7,557 nucleotides of DNA from an uncultured Acidobacteriaceae bacterium (GTDB taxonomy: Bacteria > Acidobacteriota > Terriglobia > Terriglobales > Acidobacteriaceae): the NCBI GenBank assembly GCA_903842845.1, contig CAIMNN010000314.1, forward strand, positions 1 through 7,557. Direction: 5' to 3'. Position numbers and translations under genes: made by a program. This document shows, piece by piece, positions 1 to 5,561 of this stretch. How positions within the stretch are numbered: the stretch's first letter is position 1; every line of letters begins with the position of its first letter. A model generated the notes under the pieces. It was not told the origin of the DNA. It searched no databases and saw only the letters and a list, made by a program, of their open reading frames with translations.

Positions 1-60
1 TCAAATGAAATTAAGGACTTGACCGCTGACTGTTGAATTGGAAGCCTGCAATATAACTTC

Positions 61-95
61 ATTAAAATCAATGAACCGGTCCGAAGACCGGCTCA
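61..95 (-). terminator. Intrinsic terminator downstream of pstS
   Basis: Read on the minus strand, bases 95 to 72 form a 10-bp stem, TGAGCCGGTC paired with GACCGGTTCA with one G-T pair, closed by a TTCG tetraloop in the very stable C(UUCG)G context. The stem is followed by the T-rich tail TTGATTTTAAT (71-61). It begins 23 bases past the pstS stop codon. Hairpin, loop and tail fit rho-independent termination, although the T-run is interrupted. It would end the phoB-phoR-pstS transcript or make downstream pst genes partly dependent on read-through. Positions 1-60 beyond it show no gene or site that I can support. Confidence 0.75.
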
Positions 96-118
96 TTGTG
101 CAAACGGAATGCAATTAT

Positions 119-1168
119 TTACTGCATTGAATAGACAGTCTTGATGACCTTGTCAGCAACGTTCTTCGGTAGCGGAGCATAGAAGAGCGCGGGTGCTTCG
201 CTTTCGCCTGAAGTGATGATCCAGTTCAAGAGGTCCTTGATGATCTTGCCCTTGGTGGCATCGGGATTCTTGAGCGGAACAAGCAGCCATGTGAAGCTGG
301 AGATGGGATACGCATTAGCACCTGGAGCGTTGGTGATGGAGACGCGGTAATCGGCCGGAAGCGTCTTGATGCTGGCGGCGGCTTCGGTCACACCATCAAT
401 GGAGGCGCGAACCCAGTTGCCGGCGGCATTCTTCACTTCGCCATAGGTGATCTTGTTCTGCACTGCATAGATGAGCTCAACGTAGCCAATTGCACCGGGA
501 GTCTGACGGACGAGTCCGGCAACGCCTTCATTGCCCTTGCCACCCACGCCGGTCGGCCAGTTGATCGATGTTCCCTTGCCGGGGCCGTTGGACCACTCAC
601 CGCTGACCTTGCTCAAATAATCGGTGAAGATATAGCTGGTGCCGCTGCCATCGGAGCGATGAACCACAACGATGCGCTCGCCGGGTAGCTTGACATTCGG
701 ATTGTCCTTGGCGATGCGGCCATCGTTCCAAGTCGAAATCTTGCCCAGGAAGATGTCGGCGAGAACGTCGGGGCTGAAACGAATATCCTGTACGCCAGGG
801 ATGTTGAAGATTGGAACAACCGCACCGAGAACGGTGGGGATGTGGATGAGCTTCGTCTTGGAAGCGGCGAGCTGCTCATCGGTGGCCGGGCCGTCAGTGG
901 CGCCGAAATCAACGGTACCCGCGGTCACTTGGCGAATGCCGCCACCGGAACCGATTGACTGGTAGTTGATCTCAACTCCAGGGTGTGCCGCACTGTACTC
1001 TTTAAACCATTTGTCATAAATGGGATACGGAAAGGTGGCGCCGGCACCGGTGATCTTTTGCGCGTGCATAAGACCAGTGCAGAAAAGAATTGCAGCTAAA
1101 ACTAACCATGATGCGTTTTTCACTGTGTGAACTCCCGCTCTTTGAGCTTTGTACTCCACATCCATCAT
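119..1168 (-). CDS. pstS: PstS, periplasmic phosphate-binding protein of the Pst ABC transporter
   Basis: PstS captures inorganic phosphate in the periplasm and delivers it to the PstCAB importer. The family hallmarks are all present, numbered from the first ATG: ITGAGATFPYPIYDKW at 39-54, SIGSGGGIRQ at 71-80, GATDGP at 89-94, HRSDGSGTSYIFTDYL at 170-185, GAIGYVEL at 225-232 and a PISSFTWLLVP segment near 288-298. The length of 349 aa (334 from the internal start) matches the usual size of about 340. The start is uncertain. The ATG at 1168 touches a GGAGG with no spacer. The in-frame GTG at 1159 lies 9 bases from that GGAGG. The GTG at 1123 has a GGGAG 8 bases upstream and gives a compact signal peptide (K-N, a hydrophobic stretch, then LMHA before QK), so I favour 1123. 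The signal cysteine is preceded by phenylalanine, so it is not a lipobox and signal peptidase I processing is expected. pstS is the last gene after phoB and phoR, 41 bases past the phoR stop, and ends at a strong terminator. Confidence 0.96.
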   Translation of the reverse strand: MMDVEYKAQRAGVHTVKNASWLVLAAILFCTGLMHAQKITGAGATFPYPIYDKWFKEYSAAHPGVEINYQSIGSGGGIRQVTAGTVDFGATDGPATDEQLAASKTKLIHIPTVLGAVVPIFNIPGVQDIRFSPDVLADIFLGKISTWNDGRIAKDNPNVKLPGERIVVVHRSDGSGTSYIFTDYLSKVSGEWSNGPGKGTSINWPTGVGGKGNEGVAGLVRQTPGAIGYVELIYAVQNKITYGEVKNAAGNWVRASIDGVTEAAASIKTLPADYRVSITNAPGANAYPISSFTWLLVPLKNPDATKGKIIKDLLNWIITSGESEAPALFYAPLPKNVADKVIKTVYSMQ

Positions 1169-1177
1169 CCTCCGTGA

Positions 1178-1195
1178 ATGTTAACGTCATTTGAA
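1178..1195 (-). promoter_or_regulatory. Possible PhoB-binding direct repeat upstream of pstS
   Basis: On the minus strand TTCAAAT and TTAACAT lie with an 11-base period (7-base half-sites, 4-base spacers), the geometry of a classical Pho box. The site lies between phoR and pstS, 55 bases upstream of the favoured GTG start. The half-sites are only loosely like the enterobacterial TGTCATA, and the acidobacterial consensus is unknown to me, so this is suggestive at best. A related GTTAAC lies 54 bases upstream of phoB, but in a different register. Confidence 0.2.
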
Positions 1196-1209
1196 TTTCG
1201 AGTGAGAAT

Positions 1210-2637
1210 TCAGCTATCTATACGCGGCGCAATGGACAGGAGTTGACCGTCCTCGGGCTCATCCGGCGTCTCCAGGGGCAAGGTGAAGCAGAAACAACTT
1301 CCCTGCCCCAGTTCACTCTCGGCCCATATGCGCCCATGATGTGCCTGCACAATATTCATTGAAATTGCCAGGCCCAGGCCGGTTCCGCCAGATTCCCGCG
1401 AGCGGGCCTTATCGACACGGTAAAAACGCTCAAATATTCGTTCAATATGCGCGGAGGGGATGCCGGGGCCGTAATCCCTCACTTGGAATACCACTTCATC
1501 CGCTTTGCGCATGGCGCCTATCTCAACCCGGCATCCGCTGGCAGCATATTTGATGGCGTTCTCAATCAGATTGCCGAGCACCTGATTGATAGCATCCGGG
1601 TCCGCCATCACCGCATCATCAGGGGCGCCAGTAAGTTGCAGAACAAGCCCTGCATCCTTGACCACCCCAGCCAGCGACTCAACCGCGTCAGCTACCAGCG
1701 AGCTTGCCCTGATGGCCAGCGGCGTCACTTTATAGTTGGGGCTCTCGACTGTGGCCAATGTCAGCAGATCCTCGGTGAGGCGGTTCATACGGTTGGCATT
1801 TTTCTGGATAACGCCCAGGAACTCGCGCAGCGTGGCTTCCTTGGGCAGCGGCCCTTCTAGCAGCGTCTCTACATAGCCCTGAATGGAAGTGAGCGGCGTG
1901 CGCAGTTCATGGCTGACATTGGCGATAAAGTCGCGGCGTGACTGCTCGGCCGCTTCAATGCCGGTCACATCATGCAGAACCGCCAGAGCTCCGCCTCCGG
2001 GCAACGGCGCTGCGCTTATCTCATAAATGCGTCCGGGATTGAGTGAATACGCTCGACCGGTGCGCAGACGCTCTTGCGTAAGCGCCTCGGCAATTGCCGC
2101 CAGAAGGTCGGGGTCGCGCATGGAGTGAACCAGTGGGCGTCCTACTCGTATCTGCGTACCGGCTATCTGCTGCATTAATGCGTTCGACCAGCGGACGGTT
2201 CCATCAGCGCTTACAGCGACAACCGCCTCCTGCATGGAATCGAGCATCACTGCAAGGTCTTTGCGGCGGCTCTCAATTTCGGCAAAGCTGTACTCGAGAC
2301 GAGACGCGGTCTGGTTCAGCGCCTGCTCCATCTCATAGAGTTCATCGCTGCCGCCAAGGTCGAGACGTGCGGCAAGATGCCCCTCTGCCAGGTACCGGGC
2401 AAAACCTATCACGCGCTTCAACCGCTCAGCGATACCAGCGGAGAACCATGCTGCAACTGGAAGAATGAGTATGAACGCGATGACGCCGGCGAGCAGCGCA
2501 TCCCAGCCGAGAACGCTCAACTGTTGCCGTGCAGAGAGGGCGAGCAGCTCGTTGAAGAGCAAAAGTGTCGCCAGAGTATGCACGCCCAAGAGCAATGCGA
2601 AAAGACCCAGCAGCTTGGCGTAGTATTTGCGTGTCAT
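1210..2637 (-). CDS. phoR: PhoR-type phosphate-regulon sensor histidine kinase
   Basis: This inner-membrane kinase would autophosphorylate under phosphate limitation and pass the phosphate to PhoB. The 475 residues show two membrane segments (about 9-33 and 46-68) separated by only about 12 residues, so there is no periplasmic sensor domain. A HAMP linker follows (about 69-120), then a PAS domain (about 124-228, starting near LDSMQEAVVAVSADG). The HisKA helix carries the phospho-acceptor H243 in FIANVSHELRTPLTS. The ATPase domain has the N box (LGNLIENAIKYA, 354-365), G1 (DYGPGIP, 388-394), F box (FERF, 402-405) and G2 (GGTGLGLAI, 417-425). All catalytic motifs are intact. The architecture is that of PhoR, which senses through PstB and PhoU rather than by an external ligand. 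The gene starts with ATG 55 bases past the phoB stop. Its only SD-like G-run sits inside the hairpin at 2645-2679. Assignment as PhoR rather than another PAS kinase rests on the phoB and pstS neighbours. Confidence 0.93.
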   Translation of the reverse strand: MTRKYYAKLLGLFALLLGVHTLATLLLFNELLALSARQQLSVLGWDALLAGVIAFILILPVAAWFSAGIAERLKRVIGFARYLAEGHLAARLDLGGSDELYEMEQALNQTASRLEYSFAEIESRRKDLAVMLDSMQEAVVAVSADGTVRWSNALMQQIAGTQIRVGRPLVHSMRDPDLLAAIAEALTQERLRTGRAYSLNPGRIYEISAAPLPGGGALAVLHDVTGIEAAEQSRRDFIANVSHELRTPLTSIQGYVETLLEGPLPKEATLREFLGVIQKNANRMNRLTEDLLTLATVESPNYKVTPLAIRASSLVADAVESLAGVVKDAGLVLQLTGAPDDAVMADPDAINQVLGNLIENAIKYAASGCRVEIGAMRKADEVVFQVRDYGPGIPSAHIERIFERFYRVDKARSRESGGTGLGLAISMNIVQAHHGRIWAESELGQGSCFCFTLPLETPDEPEDGQLLSIAPRIDS

Positions 2638-2644
2638 CGGTGAG

Positions 2645-2679
2645 TTGGCCCCGCTGCATCAATTTTAGCGGCGGGCCAA
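2645..2679 (-). promoter_or_regulatory. Intercistronic phoB-phoR hairpin covering the phoR ribosome-binding region
   Basis: On the minus strand TTGGCCCGCCGCT pairs with AGCGGGGCCAA around an 11-base loop, giving 11 base pairs with a 2-base bulge. The base of the stem is 7 bases upstream of the phoR ATG. The only SD-like stretch (GGGG, complement of 2649-2652) lies in the 3' arm. No T-run follows, so it is not a usual intrinsic terminator. It could lower phoR translation relative to phoB, make it depend on unfolding, or protect the upstream mRNA from exonucleases. The fold is seen in the sequence; the role is inferred. Confidence 0.5.
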
Positions 2680-2692
2680 TGCAATCGAGCGG

Positions 2693-3391
2693 TCAAATGC
2701 CCTTGGGGAGTTCGAATCGATAACCCGCGCCGCGTACGGTCTTGAGGTAGCGCGGGTCCTCGGGGTCAATCTCGATCTTCTCGCGGATGCGGCGGACATA
2801 GACGTCAACCGAGCGCGGAGTCACAAAACGCGCATCGCCCCAAACCGCATCAAGCAGATGGTCACGGCTGAAGACCCGGCCGGGATGGCGCGCAAGATAA
2901 TCAAGCAACCGGAACTCGGTCGCTGTGGTCGTGGTTAGTTCGCCGCGCACCGTCAACTGCATGGCGTTTGCATCAATTACAACTTCTTCAAACTTGATGA
3001 TCGATGGCGTGGTCGGGCGCTCAAAGCGGCGAAGAACCGCCTTCACTCGGGCCACAAGCTCGCGCGGCGAAAAGGGCTTGGTGATGTAATCGTCAGCGCC
3101 GAGTTCAAGGCCGAGAACGCGGTCATTTTCGCTGGCGCGCGCGGTCAAAAAGATGATCGGCACGGCGGAGAGTCCACTGTGACTACGCAAGCGTCTGCAA
3201 AGGTCGAGGCCATCGCCACCGGGAACCATGATGTCGAGCAAAAAAAGTGCCGGCGGCTGGCGCTCGGCATCTGAAACTATGCTGGTAGGCGTGTGATAAA
3301 CACGCGGGGTGTAACCTGCCGCCTCCAGATGATGCTGCACGAGGCGGGCTATATCGACATCGTCTTCAAGTACAAAGATGACCTGGCTCAC
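2693..3391 (-). CDS. phoB: PhoB-type phosphate-regulon response regulator (OmpR/PhoB family)
   Basis: This DNA-binding regulator would activate phosphate-starvation genes once phosphorylated by PhoR. The receiver domain (residues 1-120) has the acidic pair D10/D11, the phospho-acceptor D53 in LLDIMVPGGDG, the switch threonine T83 in FLTARA and K105 in ITKPFSP. A short linker leads to a winged-helix domain (about 132-228) with ATEFRLLDYLARHPGRVFSR, then the recognition helix region RSVDVYVRRIREKI and the C-terminal hairpin TVRGAGYRFE. The length of 232 aa is normal for PhoB. Translation starts at GTG (3391-3389), with GAGG 9 bases upstream in GGGAAGAGGGC, and no better start exists. It is the first gene of the phoB-phoR-pstS block and faces the divergent TauE/SafE gene across 309 bases. 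Naming it PhoB rather than another OmpR-family regulator depends on its phoR and pstS partners, which make the call strong. Confidence 0.93.
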   Translation of the reverse strand: MSQVIFVLEDDVDIARLVQHHLEAAGYTPRVYHTPTSIVSDAERQPPALFLLDIMVPGGDGLDLCRRLRSHSGLSAVPIIFLTARASENDRVLGLELGADDYITKPFSPRELVARVKAVLRRFERPTTPSIIKFEEVVIDANAMQLTVRGELTTTTATEFRLLDYLARHPGRVFSRDHLLDAVWGDARFVTPRSVDVYVRRIREKIEIDPEDPRYLKTVRGAGYRFELPKGI

Positions 3392-3700
3392 GCGCTCTGC
3401 CCTCTTCCCTAAGACAATTCGGCTTACCAGCCGGTATGTGATTCGTTAACAGATTAATTCAAACTGGAGAATGAATTGCAAACGTTTGATGAATTCAATG
3501 GGTTTTCAGCACTTTAAGGCGTATAAACGGTCTTAAATGCTGCTCAAATCACCACTCCTTGCCTCAGAGTGCGGATTAATCTTTGATTATCAGCAAGTTA
3601 ATGCAGTCGGCCGGCAAGCGATTACGAATGGCTGAGATTCGGCCATGCTTTGCTCCCTCCATCCCAAGCGTATCCGTTAAAGTGGCTATGGGAGTGAAGA
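3392..3700. other. Divergent intergenic region between phoB and the TauE/SafE gene
   Basis: These 309 bases are AT-richer than the flanking genes and hold no convincing coding sequence. For phoB (minus strand), GTTAAC at 3445-3450 lies 54 bases before the start codon and may be part of a regulator site. TTGCAA and ATTAAT, spaced 17 bases between about 3455 and 3483, are a weak sigma-70-like pair. On the plus strand, bases 3628-3646 form an 8-bp stem (ATGGCTGA with TCGGCCAT, one G-T pair) around a 3-base loop, in the probable leader of the TauE/SafE gene. The ribosome site of that gene, GGGAG at 3690-3694, is 6 bases before its ATG. No plus-strand promoter stands out. Confidence 0.5.
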
Positions 3701-4054
3701 ATGATCTGGCTCTATTTGCTTTTAGGACTTTTTGCAGGCACGCTCTCAGGCGTCATCGGCATCGGTGGCGGCATTGTCATCGTTCCCCTGTTGGTGTTGC
3801 TGGCCGGGATGAGCCAGCATCGCGCGCAAGGCACTTCACTGGCAGTCTTGCTCGTACCAGCAGGCATCTTCGCCGTCGTCGAGTACTACAAAAAGGGCAA
3901 CATTGACATCAAGATCGCCGCGCTGTTGGCCATCGGATTTTTGATAGGTGGTTATTTCGGCGGACGCTTTGCCCAGCACATTCCCGACCTTTGGCTGCGC
4001 AGGATATTTGCCGGAGTGCTCATCATAGTCGGTGCAAGAATGTTTTTTAAGTAG
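3701..4054 (+). CDS. Half-length TauE/SafE-family (TSUP) membrane permease
   Basis: Members of this family export sulfite, sulfoacetate and other organosulfur or anionic compounds; the substrate here cannot be read from the sequence. The protein is 117 aa, about half of the usual 240-270, and corresponds to a single four-helix repeat: helices at about 2-28, 46-62, 72-88 and 98-114. The signature GLFAGTLSGVIGIGGGIVIV (residues 9-28) is followed by RAQGTSLAVL (41-50) and GGYFGGRFA (83-91), both conserved in TauE/SafE repeats. The ending LRRIFAGVLIIVGARMFFK followed by a stop is a natural repeat boundary, so this looks like a genuine single-repeat form that would work as a dimer rather than a truncated pseudogene. 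No second half is seen downstream. ATG at 3701 has GGGAG at a 6-base spacing. Its last 8 bases overlap the end of the convergent methyltransferase gene. Confidence 0.85.
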   Translation: MIWLYLLLGLFAGTLSGVIGIGGGIVIVPLLVLLAGMSQHRAQGTSLAVLLVPAGIFAVVEYYKKGNIDIKIAALLAIGFLIGGYFGGRFAQHIPDLWLRRIFAGVLIIVGARMFFK

Positions 4055-4802
4055 TCTTCACCGCGTGAAAGCGCAGGCGGACATAATCGGCGGTCCAGCT
4101 TCCCTGCTCGTCGCGCAGCACCGGCTCAAGAAGCGCAACGGTCTCGCGGATGACGGTCTCGCGCAGTTCTTCAGGCAAGCTCTCGATGACTCCGCGGCGG
4201 AAAGTACGCAACCAGCCGTCCATGCCTGATTCTGGCAATGGCGTGGGCCGAGGAATCAGCTGAATCGTGCGCACTTCAAATCGATGACGCACGAGCCGCG
4301 CAGAGTAGCCTTCAACCGACGGATAGTAATTCACGCCCTCTTCCAGTTCGCCGAAGCCATGCCGCCCCAGCACCGCGCGCAGTGCCACGCAGATTGCAGC
4401 GATATTGCCGTGACCGCCGCATTCGGCGACAAAACGCCCGCCTGGCCTCAGAACGCGATTTACCTCGGTCAACATCGCCTCATGATTCTTGACCCAATGC
4501 AAAGCGGCATTGGAAAAAGCCGCGTCGAAAGAGTTGTCGGGGAGTGGAAGCGACTCCATGCTGGCTACAACAACATTTACGCCGCGCGCGCGAGCCGCTT
4601 CGGCCATCGACTCGGAAGAATCAACGCCAGTTACTTCCGCTCCTGCCGCTATCAATTTTGTTGTCAGTTGGCCATCACCGCAACCAAGGTCTAAGATTCG
4701 CTCACCTGGTTGAGGCGCAAGCAACTCAAGCACGCCACCTGCAAGCCCATGCACATAGGCCGCGTTGCTCCCGTACTGTGTGGCATCCCAGCGTTGTGTC
4801 AT
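4047..4802 (-). CDS. Class I SAM-dependent methyltransferase (Methyltransf_11/25-like), coupled to bshB1
   Basis: This 251-aa soluble protein has the Rossmann methyltransferase fold. Motif I is ILDLGCGDG at 36-44 (SAM glycine loop). The acidic D61 after strand 2 in VTGVDSSES would hold the ribose hydroxyls. ASMESLPLPDNSFDAAFSN (80-98) is the adenine-binding and motif IV region, and VNRVLRPGGRFVAE (114-127) is the post-motif segment. The overall pattern resembles trans-aconitate or UbiE-like small-molecule methyltransferases, and the C-terminal half (130-251) would determine the substrate. Its ATG overlaps the bshB1 stop by one base (TGATG) and lacks a clear SD, so it is probably translated by coupling to bshB1. 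That ties it to bacillithiol synthesis by context only. An N-methylated bacillithiol made by a dedicated methyltransferase is known from Chlorobium, as I recall, so a thiol-modifying role is a reasonable hypothesis but unproven. No terminator is visible after its stop, which lies inside the TauE/SafE gene end. Confidence 0.88.
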   Translation of the reverse strand: MTQRWDATQYGSNAAYVHGLAGGVLELLAPQPGERILDLGCGDGQLTTKLIAAGAEVTGVDSSESMAEAARARGVNVVVASMESLPLPDNSFDAAFSNAALHWVKNHEAMLTEVNRVLRPGGRFVAECGGHGNIAAICVALRAVLGRHGFGELEEGVNYYPSVEGYSARLVRHRFEVRTIQLIPRPTPLPESGMDGWLRTFRRGVIESLPEELRETVIRETVALLEPVLRDEQGSWTADYVRLRFHAVKTT

Positions 4803-5548
4803 CAGATCGATTGCACCGGCAGCAACGTCAGGTCGTCGACCAGGCCGACTTCCTTTTGTACGAATGGCTCGCCATAGCGGACACCTGCAAGCCGTCCGTA
4901 ATGCGCTGCTTCGGCGAATGAACGCTCGCGTATCTCTTCCTCGGGGACAAAGAGCCCGCTGCCTGCCTGCTGATTGGAGTATTGCGATTTGTAGGCCATC
5001 AACGCGCCGTGACGCTGCTCGATGTATGGCGTGATGTCGACGATAAAACTCGGCCTCACATCGGAGTACAAACTGGCGTAAATAATTTTGAATGGCCGAT
5101 GCGGTTCAAGCTCCACGTCCATCTGTGCCCAGAGCGGATGGTCTATTTTTTTTAGTCCTGCGAGAAAGCAAGCTTGATAGCCCAACTCGGCAACAATGGC
5201 GTGATCTGGATGCCGCGCCTGCCAATAAGGCAGGATTACCACGCGCGGTCTTACTCGGCGCAATACACGAGCTATCTTGATACGATTTTCAAGCGTGTTC
5301 TCAACGGCGCCATCGGTCAGGTCCAGCGCCTCGCGCCATCCCACGCCAAGCAGCTGCGCCGCTTCCTTGGCCTCGGCTTCTCTTTCTAATGCAGACCCGC
5401 GCGTTCCAGCTTCGCCGCGCGTCAGGTCAAGTATCGCCGTCCTCAGGCCACGTGAAGCCATCCGCAACAAAGTCCCGCCGCAGGTCTGCTCCACGTCATC
5501 GCGATGCGCCGCAACGGCGAGCACATCGGCAAGGGAGGCAGTACTCAT
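4802..5548 (-). CDS. bshB1: BshB1, N-acetylglucosaminyl-malate deacetylase of bacillithiol synthesis
   Basis: BshB removes the acetyl group from GlcNAc-malate made by BshA, giving GlcN-malate, to which BshC adds cysteine to form bacillithiol. The 248-aa protein is a zinc-dependent LmbE/PIG-L deacetylase. VAAHRDDVEQTCGGT (12-26) supplies zinc ligands H15 and D18 and the base D17, and ARHPDHAIVAELG (111-123) supplies the third ligand and catalytic histidine. BshB1-typical stretches are LTRGEAGTRGSALEREAEAK (42-61), FIVDITPYIEQRHGALMAYK (168-187), KSQYSNQQ and GEPFVQKEVGLVDDL (226-240). The usual proline of HPDD is arginine (R16), which I recall as common in acidobacterial homologues. The open frame extends to 5611, but those 21 extra residues lie over the end of the preceding gene and lack family similarity, so ATG at 5548 is chosen. 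It has a weak GAGAAG 9 bases upstream. It follows the lipoprotein gene by 13 bases and is coupled to the methyltransferase gene. Confidence 0.93.
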   Translation of the reverse strand: MSTASLADVLAVAAHRDDVEQTCGGTLLRMASRGLRTAILDLTRGEAGTRGSALEREAEAKEAAQLLGVGWREALDLTDGAVENTLENRIKIARVLRRVRPRVVILPYWQARHPDHAIVAELGYQACFLAGLKKIDHPLWAQMDVELEPHRPFKIIYASLYSDVRPSFIVDITPYIEQRHGALMAYKSQYSNQQAGSGLFVPEEEIRERSFAEAAHYGRLAGVRYGEPFVQKEVGLVDDLTLLPVQSI

Positions 5549-5561
5549 CTTGTTTGGCTTC

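Noticed and set aside
1447..1860. 137-codon plus-strand open frame inside phoR
   Set aside because: It is antisense to the kinase core, whose motifs are all intact, and has no ribosome site or recognisable domain.
3628..3646. Stem-loop before the TauE/SafE gene as a terminator
   Set aside because: Neither strand has a T-run after the stem, and no gene ends there; at most it is a leader hairpin.
3701..4054. TauE/SafE gene as a truncated pseudogene
   Set aside because: It has a good ribosome site, both conserved motif regions, a natural repeat end and no second-half remnant downstream.
4284..4694. 136-codon plus-strand open frame inside the methyltransferase gene
   Set aside because: Antisense shadow of a gene with conserved SAM-binding motifs; the composition looks like a reverse-frame translation.
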